Assembly: GCA_031430595.1 (NCBI GenBank)
Contig: JANPBU010000048.1
Span: forward strand, 1-39,112
Reading direction: 5' to 3'
Length of the DNA stretch: 39,112 nt
Origin: JANNBN01 sp031430595
GTDB lineage: Bacteria; Actinomycetota; Acidimicrobiia; Acidimicrobiales; JANYDT01
The translations under genes and the position numbers were made by a program. Positions 1 through 7,084 of the stretch are shown piece by piece (the stretch's first letter is position 1; each line of letters begins with the position of its first letter). The notes beneath the pieces were generated by a model. The model made no database searches. It saw nothing but the letters and a program-made list of their open reading frames with translations, and was not told the origin of the DNA.

Positions 1-1
1 G

Positions 2-263
2 GTGTGCTGTGATGCAGCCGTGTCAGCCGTCTGGTTAAACACCTCAGGGAAACCATTCGATGTAGGCACCCCAACAACAGACATACCAGCGAGGAACCGT
101 AAAGCAATCGCAGCCCGAGACCTGTGTTGCCGGTGGGGCGGGTGCGGACGCCCCGGCCGGTGGACCGACATTCACCACATCATGTACCGCTCGAGCGGTG
201 GGGTTCATGATCTTGACAACCTCGTCACCCTCTGCCGGTTCCATCACCGACAAGCACACAAAC
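2..263 (+). pseudogene. HNH endonuclease-domain protein (DUF222/13E12 type), 5' part, interrupted by IS
   Basis: C-terminal HNH module of a DUF222/13E12-repeat type protein; the gene starts before the window. The reading frame from base 2 contains the pre-HNH linker PFDVGTPTTDIP, then paired cysteines (CCRWGGCGRP), the DIHH core and the closing LCRFHHRQAH, which together form a zinc/metal-binding HNH nuclease fold. The frame is broken at about 263 by an IS3-family element and then runs to a stop at 296-298 in IS sequence. The original tail survives at 1539-1642. Proteins of this family are multicopy in actinobacterial genomes and their biological role is poorly defined. A second, related copy lies at the right edge of the window. 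The domain call is firm; nuclease activity of the disrupted product is doubtful. Confidence 0.85.
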
Positions 264-286
264 TAGGTATCCCCCTGTTGAGCGGA
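264..286 (+). repeat. IS left inverted repeat (IRL)
   Basis: 23-nt terminal repeat of the IS3-family element, starting TAGGTATCCCCC and ending GCGGA. It pairs with the reversed right end at 18 of 23 positions. Confidence 0.8.
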
Positions 287-307
287 CATCTGAATTAGGA
301 GATTGTC

Positions 308-628
308 ATGTCAACGAAGAAGAAGTTGTTGTCTGGGAGGGCTGGTCGGCCGTCTCGGTATGGGCCTGAGTTTCAGCGTGATGCTGTTTCGATGGTGTTA
401 GACGAGAACCGGTCTGGTGCTGATGTGGCCAGGTCGCTTGGAGTGAACGAGGGAACACTTGGGAATTGGGTCTCGAAGGAACGATCGAAACGGGCATCGG
501 GTTCTGTTCTTGGTGTGGATGAACGTGTCGAGCTGACCGAGTTACGCCGTCAGGTTGGTGAGTTGCGTATGGAGCGTGATTTGCTCAAACGATCGATGGC
601 CTTCTGGGTCAAGGAGTCGACACAGTGA
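308..628 (+). CDS. IS3-family transposase OrfA (helix-turn-helix subunit)
   Basis: 106-residue first ORF of the IS. Its N-terminal half has the HTH_Tnp_1 type DNA-binding fold (SRYGPEFQRDAVSMV, then DVARSLGVNEGTLGNWV), and the C-terminal half carries a leucine-rich heptad segment (LTELRRQVGELRMERDLLK) used in OrfA/OrfAB oligomers. AGGAG at 297-301 supports the ATG at 308. The stop overlaps the GTG of orfB (GTGA, 625-628) and orfB is in the -1 frame, so OrfB may be made by coupling or by programmed -1 frameshifting; no clear slippery heptamer was identified. It binds the IS ends and regulates transposition in this family. Confidence 0.93.
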   Translation: MSTKKKLLSGRAGRPSRYGPEFQRDAVSMVLDENRSGADVARSLGVNEGTLGNWVSKERSKRASGSVLGVDERVELTELRRQVGELRMERDLLKRSMAFWVKESTQ

Positions 629-1506
629 AACGCTTTGAGTGTGTCGATGCCCAGAAGGCTGCCGGGTTCCCGGTAACAGCAGCGTGCGACGCCGCTGACG
701 TGTCTACGTCAGGGTTCTACGATTGGAAGCAACGAGTTGCTGCCGGGCCGACTGAACGTCAGGTTGCTGACCGTTTACTGGTTGAGTTGATGCAAGAAAT
801 CTTTGATGCTGCCGACGGGAACTACGGGGTGCCACGGATGCACCGTGCTCTGCGTCAAGGCGGCCTGAAAGTCAATAAGAAACGGGTTCACCGGTTGATG
901 AGGACCAATGGGATGGTTGGCAGGTTCTGTCGTCGCCGAATCCAAACGACGGTGCACGGACCTACCGGATACCGGATTCCTGATCTCTTATCACGAGCTT
1001 TTACGCCCGGTGAAATTGATCGTGCGTGGTGTCAGGACATCACCTATGTTGAAACCCGTGAGGGTTGGTTGTATGTGGCGTCTGTGCTTGATGTTGGATC
1101 ACGCAAACTTTTGGGTTACTCAATGGACGATAATATGCGCACAGACCTTGTACTTCGTGCACTTACTATGGCTGTCCTAGCACGGGGCGGGAACGTCGCT
1201 TCAATCATTGCTCACGCGGATCGCGGCAGCCAGTACACGTCGATTGAGTACCTCAACTTTTGTTCTGATCACGGACTCAGGCCCTCGGTTGGGAGGACCG
1301 CGGTATGCTGGGATAACGCTGTTGCTGAATCGTTCTGGGCATCACTCAAACGAGAATGCATCAAAGGTCGAATCTTCGAAACAAGAGCCACCGCACGCCA
1401 AGCGATCTTCAAATGGATCAACTGGTACAACACCACGAGACTGCATACCAGTCTCGGCTACACCACCCCTACCGCCTGGGAACAGACCCACCAAAAAGCC
1501 TCATAA
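625..1506 (+). CDS. IS3-family transposase OrfB (DDE catalytic subunit)
   Basis: 293-residue catalytic ORF. An N-terminal HTH_21-like part (GNYGVPRMHRALRQ, then RLMR) is followed by an rve integrase core. The DDE triad is visible as the first Asp in CQDITYVET, the second in AHADRGSQYTS and the Glu in AVAESFWASLKRE; the family C-terminal WYNTTRLHTSLGY is intact. The length is normal for IS3 OrfB and there are no internal stops, so the element is likely functional or recently active. The GTG start overlaps the orfA stop by 4 nt. Confidence 0.95.
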   Translation: MKRFECVDAQKAAGFPVTAACDAADVSTSGFYDWKQRVAAGPTERQVADRLLVELMQEIFDAADGNYGVPRMHRALRQGGLKVNKKRVHRLMRTNGMVGRFCRRRIQTTVHGPTGYRIPDLLSRAFTPGEIDRAWCQDITYVETREGWLYVASVLDVGSRKLLGYSMDDNMRTDLVLRALTMAVLARGGNVASIIAHADRGSQYTSIEYLNFCSDHGLRPSVGRTAVCWDNAVAESFWASLKRECIKGRIFETRATARQAIFKWINWYNTTRLHTSLGYTTPTAWEQTHQKAS

Positions 1507-1512
1507 ACCCCC

Positions 1513-1535
1513 TCCGCCAAACGGGGAGATACTTA
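1513..1535 (-). repeat. IS right inverted repeat (IRR)
   Basis: Read on the minus strand this begins TAAGTATCTCCCC and ends GGCGGA, mirroring the left end. AAC follows at 1536-1538 as the second target-site copy. Confidence 0.8.
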
Positions 1536-1538
1536 AAC

Positions 1539-1642
1539 ACCACCTCAAACTCGCCTGGGCGGCCGACGGCCTCACCCTCACCCTCCAACGGCCCAACGGC
1601 AACACCATCAACTCACCACCCCAACACGCCCGCACCACCTAG
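1539..1642 (+). pseudogene. HNH endonuclease-domain protein, 3' tail separated by IS
   Basis: C-terminal tail of the HNH gene that begins before the window. Joining the c at 263 to base 1539 gives QAHKHHLKLAWAADGLTLT and then LQRPNGNTINSPP with a stop at 1640-1642, matching the usual end of DUF222/HNH proteins (a short beta tail after the HNH histidines, with an RPxG motif). The tail has no start of its own and is not expected to be translated separately. Confidence 0.8.
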
Positions 1643-1660
1643 CGGCCCGAACGCCCGAAA

Positions 1661-1682
1661 CCCTCGCCAAAGTCGGCGAGGC
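1661..1682. other. GC-rich hairpin downstream of the HNH gene
   Basis: CCTCGCC at 1662-1668 pairs with GGCGAGG at 1675-1681 across a 6-nt loop. It lies 20 nt after the HNH stop and before the MNIO operon. No T tract follows, so it is a weak candidate for a terminator. The rest of the gap up to 1741 shows no gene. Confidence 0.35.
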
Positions 1683-1741
1683 CACCGGCGCGACTCTTGG
1701 CTCGAATTGAATCTCAGGAATTTCCCAAGGAAAGGCAGATC

Positions 1742-1819
1742 ATGTATTTCCGGGTTGATACTGAGCTCTTCAAAGAGTCGCCGATTTCCGGTGGCACTTG
1801 TGACAGGAGTGCGACGTGA
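1742..1819 (+). CDS. Small ORF, 25 aa: candidate RiPP precursor or leader peptide of the MNIO operon
   Basis: An ATG at 1742 is preceded by AAGG (1732-1735) with a 6-nt spacer, a well-placed ribosome binding site. The ORF encodes 25 residues starting MYFRVDTELFKESPIS and ending GGTCDRSAT. Its TGA (1817-1819) overlaps the GTG of the next gene as GTGA, the same coupling geometry used further down the operon. The peptide has an acidic/amphipathic N-terminal part, a Gly-Gly and a single Cys near the C-terminus. MNIO (DUF692) enzymes modify Cys or other C-terminal residues of ribosomal peptides, so it could be the substrate. It could equally be a translational leader that opens the next start. There is no homology evidence. 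Confidence 0.5.
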   Translation: MYFRVDTELFKESPISGGTCDRSAT

Positions 1820-2097
1820 CCTCTCAAATCAACAAAGCTTTAGGTCTTCGAGACAAGACCAGTATTTTCTTCCATCCGAAAAACGACATCACCCTCGATC
1901 AGTTGCTGGAGGCTGTGAAACGAATGGTAGGAGAAAAAGGCTGCCCCTCTTGCGGACTCAACGGATTCGATCTGAACTTTGGGCGCGACGCAATAATCAA
2001 CCCCAAAATCAACACTGTATTTGAAGGCCTCGATATTTCGAGGGTCGTCATCGATCAGGTTGGCCTTCCGTCGCACATTGTGACGCTCGGTCGATGA
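1816..2097 (+). CDS. Small Cys-motif protein (93 aa), probable MNIO substrate or partner
   Basis: 93 residues. The GTG at 1816 has AGGAG at 1804-1808 (7-nt spacer) and overlaps the upstream 25-codon ORF by 4 nt. The stop overlaps the ATG of the MNIO gene (ATGA, 2094-2097). The N-terminal part is helical (DQLLEAVKRMVGEKG). The central motif GCPSCGLNGFDLNFGRD carries the only two cysteines, spaced CxxC, and is followed by a hydrophobic C-terminal half. There is no signal peptide or membrane segment. In MNIO systems such as methanobactin (mbnA-mbnB-mbnC) the precursor lies directly upstream of the oxygenase, so this is the leading substrate candidate, with the CPSCG segment as the likely modified core. 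A zinc-binding helper role is the alternative. I do not recognise the family with certainty. Confidence 0.75.
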   Translation: MTSQINKALGLRDKTSIFFHPKNDITLDQLLEAVKRMVGEKGCPSCGLNGFDLNFGRDAIINPKINTVFEGLDISRVVIDQVGLPSHIVTLGR

Positions 2098-3020
2098 TGG
2101 GGGGAGGGCGGGGGCCAACCAACACAGCCCTCGCCATCTCCTATGAAGGCCGCCCCTCAGCAATGCTCGAAGCTGTTGTTGATCTCTGCGACGCAGTTGA
2201 GATTGTTCCTGATTGTTTCCTCGACAACGGCACCGACCGGATTTCACATCGGCAAGCAGATGAAATCTGCCGGTTGGCAAACGGCAAACAAATCTTCGCT
2301 CACGGCATCGGGCTATCGATCGGCACGATTTCCGGATGGAACACGAATTATCTAGGCACGATCGAGTCGACCCTCGAATTGTTTCCGATAGATCACTTCA
2401 GTGAACATCTCGGCTTCACAACTGTTGAGGGCCACTTTTTGGGGTGTATGCCAGCAGTTCAGCGGACAATGCAGTTCGTCGATTTGATAGGCGAACGAGC
2501 AGCAGACTTGCGGTCACGGTTCAATCTCGATTTCATTTTTGAGCACGTAGCTAGCCCGATCGACTCCGGTGGCGACATGACCCACGCTGCGTTCCTAAAC
2601 GCCGTTTCCGAGGCCACCAATTCTGGACTCATCCTTGACCTGCACAACCTCGAGTGTGAGGCGGACAACGGGAGAATCGATTTGGACCTCTTCTTTGAAG
2701 AGTTTGACGTATCTCACGTTGCCGAGATACATCTTGCAGGAGGAATATGGCGAGACGGGATGCACCTCGACGTTCACTCTCGCACGTGCATTCGCAGCAC
2801 AATGAACCTTTTCGAAGCAACGATTTCAAAATGCACAAACCTAAAACTTGTGGTCTTTGAGCTTCTCGCCCAAGCAGTAACAGCAATCGGGCACGAAGCG
2901 ATTAGGGAACAATTGCGAACGATCAAACGAAGTATTGGGGTCGCACTTGAGAGTGGCATGAGTTTGGAGAGTGATGTCGATTTCACAGCTACAACTGGCT
3001 CGCCAGCTACGGGGGCTTGA
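2094..3020 (+). CDS. DUF692 family multinuclear iron oxygenase (MNIO), RiPP-modifying
   Basis: 308-residue TIM-barrel protein of the DUF692/MNIO family (relatives MbnB, TglH, ChrH), which use two or three iron ions and O2 to rearrange Cys or other residues in ribosomal peptides. The expected metal-ligand pattern is present: AHG (His70), SEHLG (Glu104-His105), FIFEH (Glu150), LDLHN (182-185), EIHLAGG (His213), LDVHS (Asp226, His228) and FELL (Glu256). Length is typical. The ATG overlaps the stop of the small Cys-motif gene (ATGA) and the 3' end overlaps the next gene by about 50 nt, so the three should be co-translated. Specificity cannot be read from the sequence. A second ATG at 2097 is an alternative start. 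Confidence 0.88.
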   Translation: MMGGGRGPTNTALAISYEGRPSAMLEAVVDLCDAVEIVPDCFLDNGTDRISHRQADEICRLANGKQIFAHGIGLSIGTISGWNTNYLGTIESTLELFPIDHFSEHLGFTTVEGHFLGCMPAVQRTMQFVDLIGERAADLRSRFNLDFIFEHVASPIDSGGDMTHAAFLNAVSEATNSGLILDLHNLECEADNGRIDLDLFFEEFDVSHVAEIHLAGGIWRDGMHLDVHSRTCIRSTMNLFEATISKCTNLKLVVFELLAQAVTAIGHEAIREQLRTIKRSIGVALESGMSLESDVDFTATTGSPATGA

Positions 3021-3378
3021 TATTGCTTCTGATTTGGGAGTGCGCTACCAGGCCGTCTACATATTTGAATGGGCCGAAACACAGTTACAAGACTTCTGCC
3101 CGCTTACCATTGCGCTGTTAGATCATCGCGGAGTTCTTCGTGACCGGATCAGAGAATTCCTGCAAAACCACGATCGCGACGCTCATCTCCGAACCTTCGC
3201 AGCTGAATTTCTTCTCTGGTTGGGGTTCGACAGAGACCCAGGAGTGGGTGTACTCAGCCAGTGGGAATCAGAGGCGCTCGGCCCTTCACCAGTACAACCC
3301 ACACTAAACATGTGCGATCTCGAAATGTTGCAACGAGTGCTGAATGAGATCGGAATCACCGTTTCGCTTCAACAGTGA
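2971..3378 (+). CDS. Small helical protein, putative MNIO partner (MbnC/TglI-like position)
   Basis: 135 residues from GTG 2971 (or ATG 2974, 134 residues), with GGAG at 2965-2968 inside the end of the MNIO gene; the genes overlap by about 50 nt. The sequence is predicted mostly helical (QLQLARQLRGLD, LLDHRGVLRDRIREFLQNH, LRTFAAEFLLWLGFD, LEMLQRVLNEIGI), with no signal peptide or membrane segment. MNIO enzymes usually need a co-encoded partner that recognises the leader peptide, and the third position in the operon matches MbnC or TglI. No RRE or DUF2063 signature could be assigned by eye, so the role is inferred from context only. Confidence 0.7.
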   Translation: MMSISQLQLARQLRGLDIASDLGVRYQAVYIFEWAETQLQDFCPLTIALLDHRGVLRDRIREFLQNHDRDAHLRTFAAEFLLWLGFDRDPGVGVLSQWESEALGPSPVQPTLNMCDLEMLQRVLNEIGITVSLQQ

Positions 3379-3444
3379 TTCGTCACCCAAATTCGTTCTT
3401 ATGGCAACTCATCTCGGCAGCGCAGGTTTGTCCCGGGCCTCACG

Positions 3445-3450
3445 TAGGGT
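3445..3450 (+). promoter_or_regulatory. -10 element (TAGGGT) for leaderless nadA
   Basis: TAGGGT ends exactly 6 nt before the nadA ATG, which would place transcription start on the A of the start codon. The GGAGG just before the ATG is only 1 nt away and too close to act as a normal Shine-Dalgarno site. No convincing -35 was seen. Confidence 0.45.
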
Positions 3451-3456
3451 GGAGGT

Positions 3457-4509
3457 ATGTCTTTGAACGACACCGCTGCCAAGCCCGAACCTACCCGAAT
3501 CCCGCTTACCCCAGTCGGACCAAAGCGCACCTTGAGCGATGCGCAGTACGCCGAATGGGCGGCCGAGGTGAAGTCGTTGGCCAAGGCCCGGGGTGCTGTC
3601 ATCCTCGCCCACAACTACATGGTCCCTGAGATACAAGATGTCGGCGATTACGTGGGCGACTCGCTGTACCTGTCACGAATTGCCGCACAAACCGAAGCCG
3701 ACGAAATCATCTTCTGCGGTGTTCACTTCATGGCCGAAACCGCAAAGATCTTGTCACCAACGAAACGGGTGCTACTTCCCGATTTGGCGGCCGGGTGTTC
3801 GTTGGCCGACACCATCACCGCCGATGAACTGCGCGCCTGGAAGGCCGAGCATCCCGGCGCAGCGGTCGTCGCTTACGTGAACACCTCGGCTGCAGTCAAA
3901 GCCGAGGCCGACATCTGTTGCACCTCATCAAACGCCGCCGATGTCGTCAGGTCAATCCCCGCCGATCAAGACGTGCTTTTCCTTCCCGATCAGTTCCTTG
4001 GCGCGCATGTGAAACGCCAAACAGGTCGCGACAATATTCACATCTGGATGGGTGAATGCCATGTACACGCAGGTATTTCACCAAGCGACGTTCGCGAAAA
4101 GGTTGCTGCATACCCAGATGCGGAAGTAATGGTTCACCCCGAATGCGGTTGTACCACTTCCATTCTCTGGATGGCCTCTGAAGGTGACCTGCCAAAAGAA
4201 CGTACGCATGTGTTATCAACCGGTGGCATGGTGAAGCTGGCTGAAACAACGAAGGCTAAAGAGGTACTGGTTGCTACCGAAATCGGAATCATTCATCAGT
4301 TAGAGCAACTGAACTCCACGACCAAGTTCATTCCAATGAACGAGAAAGCCAGCTGCCACTACATGAAAATGATCACACCCGAAAAACTGTTAGCCTGTGT
4401 TCGGGCTGGTCTGTGGGAGATCGATGTTCCAACCGAAATTGCCGACAAAGCACGGGCTTCGGTTGAACGAATGATCGCCATTGGCAACCCGTCGCGTGGT
4501 GGCGAGTGA
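3457..4509 (+). CDS. nadA: Quinolinate synthase
   Basis: 350 residues, full length for the actinobacterial type. NadA condenses iminoaspartate with dihydroxyacetone phosphate to quinolinate using a [4Fe-4S] cluster, the second step of de novo NAD synthesis in the cytoplasm. The three cluster cysteines are recognisable: Cys114 (DLAAGCSLAD), Cys201 (WMGECHVHAGI) and Cys300 (EKASCHYMKMIT). The substrate motifs AHNYMVPEIQDVGDYVGDS and HPECGC are also present. The stop overlaps nadB by GTGA, starting a nadA-nadB-nadC-MFS unit. The ATG at 3457 is the first plausible start and fits a leaderless transcript. Confidence 0.97.
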   Translation: MSLNDTAAKPEPTRIPLTPVGPKRTLSDAQYAEWAAEVKSLAKARGAVILAHNYMVPEIQDVGDYVGDSLYLSRIAAQTEADEIIFCGVHFMAETAKILSPTKRVLLPDLAAGCSLADTITADELRAWKAEHPGAAVVAYVNTSAAVKAEADICCTSSNAADVVRSIPADQDVLFLPDQFLGAHVKRQTGRDNIHIWMGECHVHAGISPSDVREKVAAYPDAEVMVHPECGCTTSILWMASEGDLPKERTHVLSTGGMVKLAETTKAKEVLVATEIGIIHQLEQLNSTTKFIPMNEKASCHYMKMITPEKLLACVRAGLWEIDVPTEIADKARASVERMIAIGNPSRGGE

Positions 4510-6170
4510 AAACACCTCAGATCTTTAAGGTACCGACCCGTCTGTATTCGTCGGCGCCTACCTGGGAAAAGTCGGCCGATGTCGTAGTGGTTGGTTCGGG
4601 TGTGGCAGGCATCATGGTTGCCCTTTCGGCTGCGCGTCAAGGGTCTGTCATCTTGATCACTAAAGCCAAACTCGACGCCGGTTCAACGTCGTGGGCCCAG
4701 GGCGGGATCGCTGCGGTAATCGATGTGGCCGACACCACCCAAGCCCACTTCGAAGACACCATGACCGCCGGGGCTGGGTTGTGTTCTGAGCATGCGGTTC
4801 GGGTGCTCGTCGAAGAAGGGCCGTTGCAACTCGCTCGCCTCATTGGCTACGGGGCCCAACTCGATACCACTGCGACCGGCGAACTCTCACTCACCCGCGA
4901 GGGCGGCCACGGGGTTCCAAGAATTGTTCATGCTGGTGGAGACGCAACGGGTGCCGAAGTGCAACGCGCACTCACCAGCGCACTTACTGATTCAAACGTT
5001 ACGGTTATCGAAGACGGGTTTGTGCTCGACCTACTAAAAACAGCAGATGGTGATCGATGTGTGGGTGTTCGAGCGTCAATACCAACCGACACGGGGGCTG
5101 AATCAATTGGCCTCATCCGGTCCCGCGCTGTTGTTCTTGCCTGCGGCGGAACCGGCCAGGTGTTTGGCTCAACGACGAATCCCCCGGTTGCTACCGGCGA
5201 CGGAATCGCTGCCGCGCTTCGTGCCGGTGCCGCACTAGCCGATATCGAATTCGTTCAATTTCACCCAACCGTGTTTTACGCGGGGCCAAATGCCCGAGGT
5301 CAACAACAGTTGATCTCTGAAGCGGTTCGCGGTGAAGGTGCCGTTTTGCTCGATGCCACTGGCCGTCGAATCATGGAAGGCGTTCACCCGCTTGCCGATT
5401 TGGCCCCTCGCGACATCGTCGCCAAAGCAATAGCTATACGTATGGCCGAAGGTGCAGGTGGCGTCTTCGATCACGTGTTTCTCGACGCCACCCGTATCGG
5501 TGAAGAGAAACTTCTTGCTCGCTTCCCGAACATCGTTGCGGCGTGTCGAGAGCGCGGCATCAACCCGGTCGTCGACCCCATTCCGGTCGCGCCGGGTGAG
5601 CACTTCGAATGTGGTGGCATCTGGACTGATCGCCTCGGGCGAACCTCGCTATCGGGGCTCTACGCAGTAGGTGAAACTGCGTGTACCGGTGTGCATGGTG
5701 CCAACCGTTTGGCCAGCAATTCGCTGCTCGAAGGGCTGGTCTACGGTGAACGTGTTGGCGCACAACTTTTGCTGAACCTTGCGGCGCAGGGCGACGTCGA
5801 CCCGGAGCAACTCGGCGCTGGCGGCACAACTCTGTGGGGAATGGCTCGCACCTCAATCGCTGCCACCATGAGCCGCCACGCAGCGGTTCGACGAACGTCG
5901 GAAGGTCTCGAAGAGGCGTCGCACCAGTTGGCTTCACATCGCGCTGGCCGACACGCCAAAGCCGGCCGCACTGACTGGGAAGCTACCAATGTGGCAACCG
6001 TCGCCGCGGCACTGCTTGGTGCAGCCGAACAACGCCAGGAAAGCCGCGGCTGCCATTGGCGAGAAGATTTTCCCGATACGTCAGATGCATGGCAAGTACG
6101 CATAGTAAGCACGCTCAACCCCGATGGAACTCTGAGCTACCGTACTGCCGGGCTAGAAGACACACCATGA
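4506..6170 (+). CDS. nadB: L-aspartate oxidase
   Basis: 554-residue FAD flavoprotein of the succinate dehydrogenase/fumarate reductase flavoprotein superfamily. It oxidises L-aspartate to iminoaspartate, the substrate of NadA. The FAD fold is visible at the N-terminus (VVVVGSGVAGIMVALSAARQ), followed by the family signature STSWAQGGIAA, the active-site region EFVQFHPTVF and PRDIVAKAIA, and the FAD-closing segment GLYAVGETACTGVHGANRL then ASNSLLEGLV. The C-terminal helical domain is intact. The GTG start shares GTGA with the nadA stop and the stop shares ATGA with nadC, indicating translational coupling. Confidence 0.97.
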   Translation: MKTPQIFKVPTRLYSSAPTWEKSADVVVVGSGVAGIMVALSAARQGSVILITKAKLDAGSTSWAQGGIAAVIDVADTTQAHFEDTMTAGAGLCSEHAVRVLVEEGPLQLARLIGYGAQLDTTATGELSLTREGGHGVPRIVHAGGDATGAEVQRALTSALTDSNVTVIEDGFVLDLLKTADGDRCVGVRASIPTDTGAESIGLIRSRAVVLACGGTGQVFGSTTNPPVATGDGIAAALRAGAALADIEFVQFHPTVFYAGPNARGQQQLISEAVRGEGAVLLDATGRRIMEGVHPLADLAPRDIVAKAIAIRMAEGAGGVFDHVFLDATRIGEEKLLARFPNIVAACRERGINPVVDPIPVAPGEHFECGGIWTDRLGRTSLSGLYAVGETACTGVHGANRLASNSLLEGLVYGERVGAQLLLNLAAQGDVDPEQLGAGGTTLWGMARTSIAATMSRHAAVRRTSEGLEEASHQLASHRAGRHAKAGRTDWEATNVATVAAALLGAAEQRQESRGCHWREDFPDTSDAWQVRIVSTLNPDGTLSYRTAGLEDTP

Positions 6171-7084
6171 CCGAACTCTCCGCGTCCACTCGACTTGCGC
6201 TGACTGAAGCTGGTCTGCGCGCTGACGATATCGTTTCGTTCGCTGCACTATGTATTCGCGAAGACCTCGACGGAGGCGTCGATGTGACATCTGAGTCGAC
6301 TATCCCCCACGACGATATGTCGATTGCCAAATTCGTCGTCCGTGGCACCGGGGTGTTGGCCGGTGTCCCGGTGTTGGCTGCCACCCTCGAAACGAACCTT
6401 CCCGACGGTTCGACTATCGAGATGCATGCAGTTGACGGGCAGCGAGTGGCGAAAGGTGACGTGGTCGCGACCGTTCGCGCACGAACCATCCCGCTGCTCA
6501 CGGTCGAGCGAACCGCGTTGAACATTATGTGTCGACTAAGCGGTGTAGCTACGCACACTGGTAAATGGGTCGATGCGCTGGCTGGCACGTCAACTGAAGT
6601 TCGTGACACCCGCAAAACTACGCCTGGCATGCGTGACCTCGACAAATACGCGGTACGTTGCGGCGGCGGCGTAAATCATCGTCGAGGTCTCAGCGATGCA
6701 GTACTGATCAAAGACAACCATGTTGTCGCCGCCGGTGGTGTCCGCGAAGCCGTTACTAAAGCCTTGGACTACACGGCGGCGCATCGTGCACCAGGGGAAC
6801 CGCTCATGGTCGTGCAATGCGAAATCGATCGTCTGAGTCAGCTTGACGAAGCGCTGAGTGCAGGGGCGACCCAAATACTGCTCGACAACATGACACCAGC
6901 CGACATGGCCGAAGCGGTACGACGAACACGGGCGATCAATCCAGCAATCAAGTTGGAGGCGAGTGGTGGGCTCACCCTCGATACCGTCGCCGCCGTCGCC
7001 GCAACAGGCGTCGACTACATCGCGGTTGGTGCACTCACCCACTCTTCCCCCATTCTCGATATCGCCCTCGATTTCATCTCGTGA
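6167..7084 (+). CDS. nadC: Nicotinate-nucleotide pyrophosphorylase (carboxylating), QPRTase
   Basis: 305 residues from ATG 6167, which overlaps the nadB stop by ATGA. Upstream in-frame starts exist but lie inside nadB. NadC converts quinolinate and PRPP to nicotinate mononucleotide with CO2 release, the third step of de novo NAD synthesis. Visible motifs are VERTALNIMCRLSGVAT, the quinolinate/PRPP-binding DTRKTTPGMRDLDKYAV, GGGVNHRRGLSDAVLIKDNH and the C-terminal LEASGGL and DYIAVGALTHS. Length is slightly above the usual 280-300. The stop overlaps the MFS gene by GTGA. Confidence 0.97.
   Translation: MTELSASTRLALTEAGLRADDIVSFAALCIREDLDGGVDVTSESTIPHDDMSIAKFVVRGTGVLAGVPVLAATLETNLPDGSTIEMHAVDGQRVAKGDVVATVRARTIPLLTVERTALNIMCRLSGVATHTGKWVDALAGTSTEVRDTRKTTPGMRDLDKYAVRCGGGVNHRRGLSDAVLIKDNHVVAAGGVREAVTKALDYTAAHRAPGEPLMVVQCEIDRLSQLDEALSAGATQILLDNMTPADMAEAVRRTRAINPAIKLEASGGLTLDTVAAVAATGVDYIAVGALTHSSPILDIALDFIS

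Larger units (their letters stand above)
264..1535 (+). mobile_element. IS3-family insertion sequence
   Basis: Complete IS of about 1.27 kb with two overlapping ORFs (orfA, orfB) and a DDE transposase. Terminal inverted repeats are visible at 264-286 and, reversed, at 1513-1535, matching at 18 of 23 positions and sharing TATC, CCC and GCGGA blocks. AAC immediately precedes the left end (261-263) and follows the right end (1536-1538), a 3-bp target duplication as expected for IS3 elements. Deleting the element plus one AAC rejoins the HNH gene in frame through to its stop at 1642, which confirms the boundaries independently. Confidence 0.93.

Noticed and set aside
1661..1682. Hairpin as an intrinsic terminator of the HNH gene
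   Set aside because: The stem is good but no T tract follows; listed only as a hairpin.
1356..2024. Long plus-strand ORF crossing the IS end and the MNIO operon start
   Set aside because: It is in the wrong frame for transposase, HNH tail and the Cys-motif gene, and has low-complexity Pro/Asn/Thr composition.
6056..6166. Upstream start for nadC inside nadB
   Set aside because: The ATG at 6167 overlaps the nadB stop by ATGA and gives the family length.
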